From NCBI GenBank assembly GCA_020912385.1, contig CP087218.1, positions 1,116,001-1,180,000 on the forward strand: DNA of 64,000 nucleotides, written 5' to 3'. The translations under genes were made by a program, and so were the position numbers. Below are positions 1-11,285 of the stretch, piece after piece. The notes under the pieces were generated by a model. That model saw nothing but the letters and a program-made list of their open reading frames with translations, was not told the DNA's origin and made no database searches. Source of the DNA: Neofusicoccum parvum (Eukaryota; Ascomycota; Dothideomycetes; Botryosphaeriales; Botryosphaeriaceae). Positions within the stretch are counted from its first letter, which is position 1. Every line of letters begins with the position of its first letter.

Positions 1-52
1 GATCCCGCGCAATCCGCGCCGCCGCCGGATGTGACTGTTGACCGGGTTCCAG

Positions 53-2306
53 GTACGTGGCCATATGCACAATCCTGTCGCATGGCAGATGTGGGGCTCT
101 GAGGCCATAGAACTGGCCAAGAAAACGAACAGGCTGCTGTTCGTGAGCATTGGATATTCCGCTTGCCACTGTACGTCTTGAGCCTCCGTCGTGTGTCTGT
201 GCAACGTCTGACAGCTCCGTAGGGTGTCATGTCATGGAGCGCGAGTCGTTCGAGAATCCTGAGATTGCGAACATTATCAACAAGCACTTCATTCCTGTCA
301 AGGTCGACCGCGAAGAGCGTCCTGATGTGGACCGCATATACATGAACTACGTGCAGGCTACAACGGGCTCCGGAGGTTGGCCACTGAATGTCTTCATTAC
401 TCCAGACCTCGAACCCATTTTCGGCGGCACATACTGGCCAGGGCCAGGCTCGACAACCGTACTTGGTGACCATCCCTCGTTCTTGGAGATACTGGAGAGA
501 ATCCGGGATGTCTGGCAGACTCAGCGCCAAAGGTGTTTGGAATCTGCGAAAGAGGTCACGGCTCAGCTCCGCGAATTCGCTCAAGAGGGCACTATCAGCA
601 AAAATGGCGAGGGTACCGTCGGAGACGGCTTGGACTTGGAGCTCTTGGAGGAGGCATATTCCCACTTTGCTAACAAGTACGACCAGCAAAATGCTGGCTT
701 TGGCAAAGCACCCAAGTTCCCGACACCTGCCAACCTGTCATTCCTCCTTCGCCTTGCTCAATACCCTGACGCTGTACAGCACGTCGTTGGCGACCAGGAG
801 TGCGCACAGGCAAAAGACATGGCTGTGGATACCCTTAGGAGAATGGCACGTGGAGGCATTCACGACCAAATTGGCAATGGCTTCGCCCGGTACTCAGTGA
901 CACAGGACTGGAGCCTGCCTCACTTCGAGAAGATGTAAGTCTTCTTTCTTGAGTTTCCCAGCTCTTCTAACTGTGGCAGGCTTCACGATCAGCCTCAACT
1001 TCTCACGGCGTACTTGGATGCCTATTTGATCACAAAAGACTCCGAGCTGCTGGCTGCTGCACATGACATTGCGACCTACCTCACGAGTCCGCCGCTACAA
1101 GCAGCCGATGGCGGCTTCTTTTCTTCGGAAGACGCGGACTCTCTGTACCGTCCCAACGACAAGGAGAAGCGCGAAGGTGCCTTCTATGTGTGGACGAGAA
1201 AAGAGTTCCAGACCATCCTGGGAGAACGGGATGCGGAAGTCTGTGCAAAGTACTACAACGTCCGAGAGAATGGAAATGTAAGTCCCGAGCACGATGCGCA
1301 CGACGAACTGATCAACCAAAACGTTCTTGCCATTGTCACTACACCAGAAGCCTTGGCCAAGGAGTTTGGCTTGTCAAGAGATGAAGTCTCCAGGATTCTC
1401 GAGAGTGGAAGGACAAAACTCCTCCAGCACAGAAACAAGGAGAGGCCTCGTCCAAGTCTAGACGACAAGATTGTGGTCTCTTGGAATGGCCTTGCTGTCG
1501 GTGCGCTTGCACGATTCAGCGCCTTTCTCCAAGAAACCGGGTCCGACAAGGGCATCACATACCGTGCTTCTGCGGAAAAGGCTGTAAAGCTCATCAAAAC
1601 AAAGCTGTACGACAACAATAATGGAACAATGAAGCGCGTATATCGCAATGGGCCCGGCGAAGCACCTGCCTTTGCCGACGACTATGCCTTCCTCATCTCC
1701 GGCCTAATCGACCTGTATGAAGCCACTTTCGACGACTCCCATCTTGAATTTGCCGACCAACTACAACGTACGCAAATCAAGTTGTTCTGGGATACGGCCT
1801 CCGGTGGCTTTTTCTCGACAGCAGAAGGCCAGACAGACCTCATCCTGCGCTTGAAGGACGGTATGGACAACGCCGAGCCCAGTACCAATGGCGTTTGCGC
1901 GTCGAACCTGTACCGGCTTGGTGCACTGCTCGAAGATCCGGATTACACCAAACGAGCGAAGGAGACAGTCGAGGCCTTCGAGGCGGAGATCATGCAGCAC
2001 CCGTTCCTGTTCCCGAGCATGCTAAACAGCATCGTGGCACTACGGCTGGGCATGAAGGGCATCGTCGCTTCCGGACAAGGCGAGAATGTAGAGAAGGCGG
2101 TCAGCAAGGCAAGAAGCAGGATTAGCACAAACACCACGATAGCACGCCTCGGTGCTGGGACGAAGAGCGAGTGGTTGAGTAAGAGGAATGCGCTCTTCAA
2201 GAGCATAGATGTGAAGACGCCAAGAGTGCAAATCTGCGAGGGCGGTGTCTGCAAGGAGGAGCTCGACATGAAGGATATGGAGAAGGCACTGAGGGAAGTG
2301 CGGTGA
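53..2306 (+). CDS. DUF255 / thioredoxin-fold protein (SPATA20/YyaL family), 5' partial
   Basis: Exons 53-170, 223-934 and 980-2306 join in one frame to give 718 residues, with the N-terminus lying outside the window. Bases 1-52 look like the end of an intron, because the family's first conserved block (HMHNPVAW) starts right after an AG. The first intron splits the thioredoxin-like motif, which reads SACHWCHVM once joined, and the second restores FEKMLHDQ, close to the family's FEKMLYDQ. The family has an N-terminal thioredoxin domain (DUF255) followed by an alpha/alpha toroid similar to N-acylglucosamine 2-epimerases. Its molecular role is not settled; a redox or sugar-linked function is usually proposed. 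Stop TGA at 2304-2306. The assignment is firm, the function is not. Confidence 0.9.
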
Positions 2307-2884
2307 TATGCTGGCGGGTGAATGCAAGTACTGACATCTACGAGTGTTATTTTCTCATACCTGGCATTGTAGATGCATTTCGGATCCTTTTCATAGCACG
2401 TTGCAGATGCAGTAAAATACGACAGTCCTCCAACAAAACCAATGGTAGATCAAAGCCCCATTGCGGACCGGATTGGCTGATTCTGTCAGCGTCAGCCTCC
2501 CCGCTTACAGTAGATGTGCATGTGGAACATCTTCAGTAAAGACGCACGACATCCACTGAACTTATCACGGACAGGCGAATTTGTTGCTTTACCTGTCTCA
2601 ATCATATTTATAGCAGTTGGGCTTCTCTCGTCAGCGTGCGCCCAGATCCTCCACCCCACTTCCTCCAGATCCTATTCGCAACTCAACTTCCTTCTCATCC
2701 TTCACGAACGCCGATCCCTCAACCCCACAAACTCCACGCGAACCTCTCAAAATACTTTCCGTTCTTTCCTTCCTCGATCTCCCACGCATGGTGGGCGAAT
2801 CATCGACGAAAGAAACAAGAAATCCCCTCAACCAAGAAAATCGTCCCCCGCCAACCGAAGTCAGAAGGAAGAAACAGTATTCGC
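2307..2884. other. Intergenic, 3' to the DUF255 gene and 3' to U2
   Basis: No convincing coding region. Short overlapping ORFs here (for example 2514-2930) have low-complexity Ser/Pro/Arg-rich composition and no family resemblance. The interval should hold the 3' UTR of the DUF255 gene and the 3' processing region of U2, which is transcribed towards it. Confidence 0.6.
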
Positions 2885-3077
2885 GTCAGCCGGAGGCAGT
2901 GCAAGTATACCGGCGACACAGTGCGGGTAGCGACATGAGCAGTGCTCAGCGGTCAGGCTGCCCGCAGTTTTCCAAAAATAGGTTTAACCAAGTAATGTCG
3001 AGCGTGTCGACGTCCCAGCGGTCAAACTGAGAAGAACAGATACTACACTTGATCTAAGCCTGATTGGCAAAGGAGAG
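2885..3077 (-). ncRNA. U2 spliceosomal snRNA
   Basis: The minus strand starts with a CTCTCCTTTGCC-like 5' end and then carries the near-invariant U2 block around TTAGATCAAGTGTAGTATC and TGTTCTTCTCAGTTT. The branch-point-recognition GUAGUA lies opposite TACTAC at 3041-3046. An Sm site (ATTTTTGG) is at about 2972-2979. The 3' end forms stem-loop IV, with the conserved loop region reading TATACTTGCACTGC between CCGG and CCGG arms at about 2886-2909. Length of about 193 bases is normal for a fungal U2. It pairs with intron branch points as the core of the U2 snRNP. Exact ends are estimated to within a few bases. Confidence 0.95.
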
Positions 3078-3116
3078 CTGGAGAGGAAAGCCCGATGAAG
3101 GGGGAGAGAAGGGCGT

Positions 3117-3124
3117 TTATATAT
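3117..3124 (-). promoter_or_regulatory. TATA-like element of the U2 promoter
   Basis: Read on the minus strand the bases are ATATATAAA, about 40-47 bases upstream of the inferred U2 5' end. The position suits a Pol II snRNA core promoter. Inferred from spacing only. Confidence 0.5.
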
Positions 3125-3127
3125 GGA

Positions 3128-5445
3128 TGGAGTGCAGGGGTGGCGGGGAGGGGTGAGTCAATGCGCGTAGGCAGCAGAGGCGTGCGACGTCATGATTATG
3201 GCGGTTCAGACTGGTTTAGGGCTGTTTTGGGGTGGTTCAGGCTGTGGTGGGTGGGTTTATGTCAGTTGGATGGGGCTTTGGCTGGTTGCTGCCTGGAGAT
3301 AGTGCGTTGCGAAGAGAACAAGTTAAAAAAAAAAAAGTGGCTTATCCACCTGCGTTGCTCTGAAAGCGGCCGAACAAAGCACCACAACTTCAAACGAGGT
3401 GCAGCGGTATCTACCGATCTCCTCATGGATGATGACAATCATAGATGTGAGGAGATCACCCGAGCGGGCTCATCCAAAGACACAAATAGATCCCGAAGGC
3501 TTTTAACTGTGTGACCCGTGCCGCACCTCGCGCGGGCGCGTGATAGGATTGCAGTGGGGATGAAATCCACAAATAGTTAAAAGCAGTTCCTCGAATATCC
3601 TCAAGCGTTAATAATACACCAAGCGATGCTGCATCTCGCCGGTTTTGCGATGCTTTCCGAGAGTCGCCAGTCCAGCTCCAAAATAAACAAACCGCATGTT
3701 AACCGTCTTGCAGTACCGGTTTCTTTTACGTTGTTCTTGTTATTTCTCGACTTGTTGTGAAAGAGTCTATTGTTGAGTCGAGGCGGGCGAAGAAGAGCAT
3801 CGTAGTGTTTAGCCAAGGAGCCGACAATATAAGCTCAATGCAGAAACAAAGCAAAAGATCGAGAGCTGCACGCAGCGATACGCCTGCAGATGATTCCCAG
3901 CCACAAGGAATTCAGAGCCGCACATGTTTCCTGCCACAAATTGGGCACGGTAGCGCCTGGGATCAGCCGCTCACCCCATATTCGCCGGATAGGAATGTAT
4001 GGAAGGCGGTGATTCTGACAGCCGGAAAAATTCAGCAGCGGTTCGCTTGGTCAGAGTGCATGATATATTCAGCAAATTCGTGGCATGATGTGCCGCAGAT
4101 GCTTGTGTTAAGGTGGTGGCCGGATATTGGGCACCGGATATGAGGGCACTATATAGACGATAGGGGGCGCAGAATATAGGGCTTATACATGACTGCTGGA
4201 TTTTGCCACCTGGCGGCCTTGCGGAAGCCGGCGGGTTGTGGCGAAAGTCTCTTCGATTGAAGCAGAGTTCCTTCTGGCCGTCGCAAGCCATGGGACCCAC
4301 GAGGGTGCGACTCCACGGCGAGAAACACGGCGGAGGATCGCCGACGGGGTTTTCTGATGAGACAGCGTTTGCGCGCTAGGAGAGACGACCTTATTTCGCG
4401 GTGGAGCCGTGCCCGCAGCCATCTCCGACGGCACTGCAAGGCACGGTTGAAATAGAGTGGTACGCTTGGGAAACAACGGAGATCCCCCACACCGGCCGCT
4501 GAGGTCATGGCTGGACTGGCCACCGTTGATCCTCGCGCGCCGTGAAGAAACACACGATGCACGCTGCACGATGCTCTGGCGGTTGCGCCGCCAGCCCGCG
4601 CTCCTGCAGCGCCCGATCTCTGGCCGCGGCTGTGCGCCCTGCATGAAGCTGTTTCAGAGCCTGTATAGCCGCTTGACCCGCCGCGGCGGCTGCAAGGGTG
4701 CCCCCAATGGGCTTGGGCATGGGGGCTAGGGCAGCGGCAGCAGGCGTGTGGTGAGGCGCAAACGGAGGGCAGTGGTGAGGGAGCAGGCGGGCGGGTCGCG
4801 ACGAGTGAAGTGCAAGCGCCGCGCGCAGACGCATGAGAACCCCGTGCGGCGGCTACAAGGCTGTGCTTTTCTCGCGGCGTGATCAGCGAGCTTCCCTTTC
4901 CGTTTCGAGCGCACCACCGGCGCTGTCAGTTTCAGCTTCCCATCTAATAACCTGCAGCGCGCCCGCCCGACACCAGCATCCGGCATTGCTGTCATCTCAC
5001 GATACGACCGCGCGCCCTCCAGCAACACCATTGTCGCCCTGTTCTCGCCCGACACCGCGGACCCGCCCGCCGCATTCTTTGATCGCGTTCGCGTCGCCTC
5101 ACCGCTGCGTCGCGTTGACTCGTGCTCGGAGGGTCCCTCGCGTTGGACGCCCGCCGCGCGCTAGAGCCCAGCCACCCCTGCTCGCGCAGAGGCCTTGGTC
5201 AAGAAGCAGGATCCCGTGCTGGCCGCCAGGCTGTTTACCAGCACAAGCTGCACCGCCGCCAGCGCTCCGCCTCCTCTTCCCCGGCCGTTCTGGAAGACGC
5301 ATCACCAAACACCATCTCGTCGCTCGCTCCGGCCGAGTCGCAAGCAACGCCGCTGTCGCCCGTCGACCTCGCTCTCCACTCCGCCAACCGGCGCCCTCCA
5401 CGCGACTAGCGCCGGCCGACCAGTCAGAGTCCCTAATTCGCAAGA
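3128..5445. other. Long intergenic region upstream of the Chs7-like gene
   Basis: No gene recognised. The left half has mixed composition. From about 4150 it becomes GC-rich, with many mutually overlapping ORFs on both strands of Arg/Ala/Pro-rich composition, which is what GC-rich noncoding DNA yields. The last several hundred bases are pyrimidine-rich and probably hold the promoter and 5' leader of the gene starting at 5446. Confidence 0.5.
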
Positions 5446-6726
5446 ATGTCCCAGTACGGGAACTTCTACGACTTCTGCCGCGACTCGGGCAGCGCAGCGG
5501 CCACAATTCCAGGTGAGTGCTGCTCTTCCATCGCCGTTCTGTCCTCACTGTCCGCATTGGCTGACCTGACCTGATCGTCTGCAGTGTGCAATGTAAGATC
5601 GACTTCCGGCCCCCGACGCGACCGCAATCGCATCGCCGCATCCACCAAGACCGCTCGCTAACCGACTGCAACGCAGCTCTTCAGCCCCTCGCCCGCGAAA
5701 GGCGGCTCCGGCTACGATGGAGGATGTGACTTGACGGGCATCTCGCTGAGCAACGGCCGCCATCTCGCAAATCTGGGTCAGTGTCGCATTGTGGGCACGC
5801 ACCGGCAAAACAAACTCTAATCTAATGAGCAGGCTCGATCTTGTTCTGTGGTATCGCGATCGTGGCGAGCGCATTCCTGCTGTGGCGCTCGGAACGCAAG
5901 AAGGCTGCCGTCGGAAGGAGGTGCGTACACTGCAAGCATTGCCGTCATTGGGCTGGCCAAGTACTGACACGGTGCAGGGAAATGCAACTCTTCCTCGCCG
6001 GCTACATTGTGATCTCAATCTGTGAAATCTTCACTGTCGGAGGCTTCCCGCTCGACGGCGCTGTCCGCAGGGTACGGCGTCAAATTCGCACCCCCCACTC
6101 ATCGAGTCGGCTAACCGCTACGCACAGGGTTTCAGCGCGGTCCACATTGCGGCCGTTGTTGCGTCAATCTGGATTCTGCTGCTCAATGGTGCAGTCGGCT
6201 TCCAGTTGCTCGACGACGGCACCCCGCTCTCGCTCGGCCTGATCGTTGCCTCGTCAGTGATCCTCTTCGTGGGCACCGGATACATCGCTTTGGACACGAC
6301 CTTCCAGTGGACCGGTTACTGGGATGACACTCTCGCCGACGCGAAATCGTATTCTTTGTACACGCTCTACCAGCTCATCCCGCTGGTCTTCCTGTTCATC
6401 TTCTTCGTCCTCGAGGCGTACTTGGTCGTGCGTGTGCTAGGGGAGAAGAAGCCTATGAGTACGTGGATGCGTGTGCCAGACAGATGGGCCAATTGCTGAC
6501 AAGAATGCTAGTCTACCTCGCTGCAGCGGCGCTTCTCTTCGCCATCGGACAGATCTTCCAGTATGTCATCAGCGTCCACCTCTGCAATGCGACGAACGGT
6601 AAGATCAACGGCGGGCTGTTCGAGACATTCTTCACGCTATGCGCCGTGGTAATGATCTGGGTCTTCTGGTCCAGCATTACGGAAGACGACTGGCCCATGC
6701 CAGTCACGGGAGGCGCGTATACATAA
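5446..6726 (+). CDS. CHS7: Chitin synthase export chaperone (Chs7 family)
   Basis: Seven exons (5446-5512, 5585-5592, 5677-5776, 5833-5920, 5978-6071, 6128-6458, 6512-6726) encode 300 residues. The second exon is only 8 bases. The start MSQYGNFYDFCRDSG matches the family's FG-F-C opening, followed by the IPVCNLF block. Seven hydrophobic segments follow. Chs7 hallmarks seen are VGRREM after the first membrane segment, NGAVGFQLLDDGTPLSL in the middle, and VFWSSITEDDW near the C-terminus (family pattern KYWDSITKEDL). Chs7 is an ER membrane protein needed for export of chitin synthase III. Several residues differ from the usual Chs7 consensus, so it may be a diverged paralogue rather than the main copy. 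Confidence 0.87.
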
Positions 6727-7403
6727 TTTCCTTATTGTTCATTGCTTTTATGCGCTGGGTGCAGTCACGAAGGCGGATGGGAGGACATGAGATTTTGCAG
6801 AGCAAAGCAAAGCATGGCGTGCATGTGTTTATGAGGATGGCGGATGGACTACTTTATTCCCCCGACGACGGTTTTCACGGTTCCGATAGATAATTTCTCC
6901 GACGTAATGAATGGAAAGAGCTGGCAGACAGCATCAATTAAAGCTCCGTCCCTGCAAGCTCCAGGACGCCGGTCACGTGCGACGGCGCCTCGACGCGCCG
7001 AGTCAGGCTTTGGGGTGACCTCATGCGACCGACCCAACCGCCCGCTGCGTCCCAGAAGTGCTGTCCGCGCAGACCAGCTCTGTCGCTCCCACTCGTTTGC
7101 GCCCCATGGAGGCGTGGTGTCGCCCATAGACCGCAGGCGATCCGTCTTCTGTCCATTTCTGACCGCTGGCCGCCGGCGCTTTTCAAGCGGTCCCACTGGT
7201 AGAGACCTTGGCCAAACCCACCGCTCACCTTCTTTGCTGCCCTTCTGCCTGGGCCTGCCTTCGAATGTTCGCCGCGACCACTCCACCGACACATTCCTCC
7301 CTCCCCTCGACGCCGCCGCTTTCTCCACGCTTCTCGCCAACCTCACCACCGTCCCCTCTGCCACCGCCGCCCGCGCAAACGCCCGCCGCCGTCAACGCCC
7401 GCC
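6727..7403. other. Intergenic between CHS7 and SSL1
   Basis: Tandem genes on the same strand. The interval should hold the CHS7 3' UTR and the SSL1 promoter. Pyrimidine-rich, C/T-biased sequence from about 7270 to 7400 precedes the SSL1 start. ORFs such as 6844-7557 overlap the real start in another frame and have no recognisable content. Confidence 0.5.
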
Positions 7404-9460
7404 ATGGCCGACTCGGACGGAGAGTACGTCTACGGCTCCGATGACGAGAACCCCACCACCGCCGCCGGCTCTCGAGCGAAGAAGGGCAAGGGCCGCGCCA
7501 ACGGCCAGACGTCGCGTCGCTGGGAGCAGGGCGTCCACACGGACGCGCACGCGCTGAAGGAAGCTGCGGACGGGAGGCTGCTGCCGGACGAAGAGGACAA
7601 TCCCGAGGCCAAAAAGAGAAAGAGGTAGGTCGTGATGTGCTGTTTCTTTCTACACGGGGTCTGGGAACGCACCGCCATACACCACCGCCGCGGGTCTCTC
7701 GAGGTACAGAATTACGGCGCACTGTCCTGCGAACAGGCCCTGGATGAGGCGCCTTTTGCCCTTCAAACTTCTTTATCCGGACAGACAATCGGAGGCATGG
7801 AAACCGCGAGTGGTCAGGGAAGGCAGCGGGCAGAACGTCTGGCGAAGTAAGAGAAATCCTCTGGAGTATGGCGCGGCCATCGCGCTCTTGACTCTGAGAT
7901 GGTGGAATAATGCCTCTGAGACAACATCTCCTTGGCTGCAACCTCTGCTCCGCTGGATGTATTGCGGATGACCAATACCCACCGCAACGCTGGGAACTGT
8001 TTGGGAACCTCGAATGATTTGAAGTTCAAACCCATGAAAACAACACCACTCCAAGCATCCCAAGGCGGCAGAGTGAGGAACGGTTGACAAGATATGCTCG
8101 TCTTCCCCGGACATCTATCTGACGCTGGAGCTTCTATGAGAGCCCCGAGCCTTTTTTTCTTTTTTCTTTGTTTACTTCAGACTGCTTGTCGACTCTTCTC
8201 CGAACCTTTTGCTGACATGCTACAAGGCTTCGACAGGACACAAAACCATTTCAACGCGGTATAATTCGTCATGTTGTCCTTGTGGTGGATCAATCGGAGG
8301 CAATGCTGGAAAAAGATTTCAAGCCAACTCGTTACGCCGCAGTTGTCAAGTACGCTCAAGAGTACGTCCGGGAGTTCTTCGAGCAAAACCCAATCAGTCA
8401 GTTGTGTGTCATGAGCATGTACGACGGGCTCTGCAGTCGTATCAGCGAGCTCAGCGGAAATCCAAACGACCACATTGCGCCTCTGCAGAAGATGCGAGAT
8501 ACAAGGAGTCCGAACTACCAGGACCCCAGAGGTAGTCCGTCGTTACAGAATGCCTTGGAGCAAGCACGTGCGGCATTGTATCACACACCAAGCCACGGGA
8601 CTCGTGAAGTCATTATTATTCTCGGTGCCCTGCTCTCTCTGGATCCTGGCGATATCTTCAAGACGATCTCGAATTGCATCAAAGACAACGTTCGAGTCAA
8701 CATAATTGGCATGGGAGGTCGCTTGAAGATCTGCCAGGAGATATGCTCCAGAACAAACGGCGGCGACGAATCTGTTTACGGCGTCGCTGTCGACCAATTC
8801 CATTTCCGCGATCTCCTCCTGGCAACCACTACTCCTCCCGTCATCCGGCAAACTGCGACCACGGCGGCAGCCGCCAATCCGGCTACGCTGCTGAAGATGG
8901 GCTTCCCGTCGCGCGTCGTTGAAGATGTCCCCACCATCTGCGCCTGCCACGGCACCCTAACGCGCGGTGGCTACCTATGCTCTCAATGCCAGGCCAAAGT
9001 CTGCAGCCTTCCCACGACCTGCCCTTCCTGCGGCCTCACGCTCATCCTCTCAACTCATCTAGCACGTAGCTACCATCACCTCTTCCCTCTGAGCAACTGG
9101 GTCGAAGTGACGTGGGAGCGCGCACGGCAAGTCGGCAGTACCGAATGCAAAGCCTGCCTCACGCCCTTTCCATCCGTGCCATCAGCTGCGAAGAAAGCAT
9201 CCACTGCCAACGGTAATCAGAACGGCGGTGTTAGCGAGAACGGGCATTCGGAGAAGAGGACAACCGATGGCTCAGGCGCAAGCGAGAGCTCGCGGTACGA
9301 ATGCAAGAATTGCAGGAATCACTTTTGCGTCGACTGCGACCTCTTCTGCCACGAGGTCGTGCATAATTGCCCTGGATGTTTGAGCCAAATCGCGCCTGAC
9401 AGCAGTGGAAATGGAGAGAAGGCTGTCGATGGCGCGGCGGCTGCGTCGAATGGGGCGTAA
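7404..9460 (+). CDS. SSL1: TFIIH core subunit Ssl1 / p44
   Basis: Exons 7404-7624 and 8227-9460 give 484 residues. An acidic, then basic N-terminal tail (DSDGEYVYGSDDEN, ending KKRKR) leads into RLRQDTKPFQRGIIRHVVLVVDQSEAM, the start of the von Willebrand A-like domain that binds the XPD/Rad3 helicase. FFEQNPISQL and ISELSGNP are typical of the family. The C-terminal half has paired CxxC motifs (CSQCQAKVC, CPSCG) and a C4C4 RING-like end (YECKNCRNHFCVDCD, CPGC). It acts in transcription initiation and nucleotide excision repair in the nucleus. The 602-base intron is roughly ten times longer than most introns here. The splice ends restore the frame (AG plus G for Arg) and have a GCTGAC branch site 12 bases from the acceptor. 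Confidence 0.93.
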
Positions 9461-11285
9461 AGGGAGTGGAGATCACAGCTTGAAGAGGTGAATTGCTATT
9501 CTCTAGTTTCTCTTTTCCATTCTCCTTTCTCAAACTACATCATGCCGCGGTGGCGCTCAGGCGTTTGGATATGGACGGCGTGGGTCGGCTGGGTACCTGG
9601 ATCGATGGATGGGCGGGGCAGGTGGGTGTGTTGCATAAGTCGCACGTTGCGTAAAAACGGAATCGAGGCATATCGGTAGGCGCAAAGAAATCAAAGAGGA
9701 AGCTTATTCCAGCAAGACAGGCCAAGCAGATGGTTATCTTGGACAAAGGTGGCTTGGTGGCAGTTTGTATGTTAGCGTTCAAGTCAGAAGATCGAGGTGC
9801 TGATGAGTCGGAACATCCTTGTGAGACTGGCGCTGTACTCCACTGCTCGTCTTTCTCACTATATCCAGATGGTCTTTGCAGGCATGCAGACGACGTCAAG
9901 TCCACCGCCTGCATGTCTTGCGCTACCACAGGGCTTATCCATGTGGGGTGCATAGGGCAGGATTCGAAGGGCATGGTCCACCCTTGTGGCCCCTCTCCAG
10001 CCACCTGCCTCGTCAGACGCCGATTCTTTTTAGTTTGCCTTTTTCTGCTTTTTCGTCTCCCCCTCCTTCCCCAGTGCGAGAAGAGAGTTGGCATTCGCGG
10101 TGGCTGGGCTACACAGCTGCACATTAAGCTTCTCGTCAAGCTTTCCCCGCCTCCACTTCTCTCCAACGAAGGCGCCAGCCCAGCAAAAGAGCGTTGAGAC
10201 GCTAGAATGACGCATGCGTGCATATCAAGCTGCAGATGCGAAGCTGCGAGATTGGCACCAACTACCTGGACCAGATCTTTCGCAGGGGCAATCCTCGTCG
10301 AGGCACATCATTCCGACGGACTTCAATTTACCCTGCGGCTCCACGCTGCTGGAACAATGGCAGGAACTTTAACAGCACCGCTTGCGCCTCCTCCCAGCCA
10401 CTGCATCATTTGGGTAGTTCGCGAAGTATTGCAACGAGGATGTACTCTTCACATTGATGCAACTGGAGCGTTTGGACGCACAGACAAGTTGGAAGACATA
10501 GCAATCCCTTGCAGATGGATGCTTTGGTTACCCATAAAAGAGTAGGCTTGGTGGTATTTTTAGTTGACTATGTAGCAGCAAACCACCACGACTTCTACGC
10601 TATCGGTGGCGAGATGATGTCGTTTCGTGGCGTGAGTGAGGGAGTACCAAAGACTGATGGCCAATGTAAATTGTCATCCATGCTTTCCAACAAGAGCAAT
10701 TGCGTGGGTATTGAAGCATTCGTCCGTATTGCGTTCCCATATGTTCTGATTGAACTTTCCATTCCGATGAATACTTCAGCCCCCTTCGGCAGGGGTTTTT
10801 TTTCTTTGATTTAGGAGGCCCTACCTACAGAATTGGTCAAGTTCTCCACAAGTCTTCTACTAAATGTAATGCTTTGCAGACTTGCCTTGAGGGCCATAGT
10901 AACAACATCTGCTTGATTGCAAGATAACAAAGCGTCTCAGCAATTCCTCCGACTGTCCGTTTCCGTTCTCACCCCTCGAAGCCCAGAGAGTTGTTATCAG
11001 ATAAGTTCCATGCAACCCTCAGTCGTTTCCTCGCTTTTTGCTGTTCTACGTCGAAGTTGAGTGGGGGGCGCCGATAACGCAATGCGTCAGTCATCCCACC
11101 AGTCGGGGTACCTCCTCCGAGCAGGAAGCGGGGAAAGGTGGAGTACGCGCTGAGAGGTACATACAAAGCCGCTGCCTCCCTCAACGCGAGCATGCGCAAA
11201 GCCGAGGCCACCGCCCTTTTTCACTGCCGCCACGAAAAAAACAACAACAGTCCCATCCTGACATCGAGAGCGAAAGGAAGAAAAA
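9461..11285. other. Intergenic region, no gene recognised
   Basis: About 1.8 kb with only overlapping low-information ORFs. The longest, 9540-10223 on the minus strand (227 codons), has no family resemblance and begins on the 3' side of SSL1. I see no tRNA, repeat or transposon signature. A T-run follows GGGG at about 10794-10805. Confidence 0.45.

Noticed and set aside
4149..5671. Cluster of GC-rich overlapping ORFs before CHS7
   Set aside because: Several frames on both strands are open at once, as expected in GC-rich noncoding DNA.
9540..10223. 227-codon minus-strand ORF downstream of SSL1
   Set aside because: No signal, domain or codon pattern supports it; one short hydrophobic stretch could be chance.
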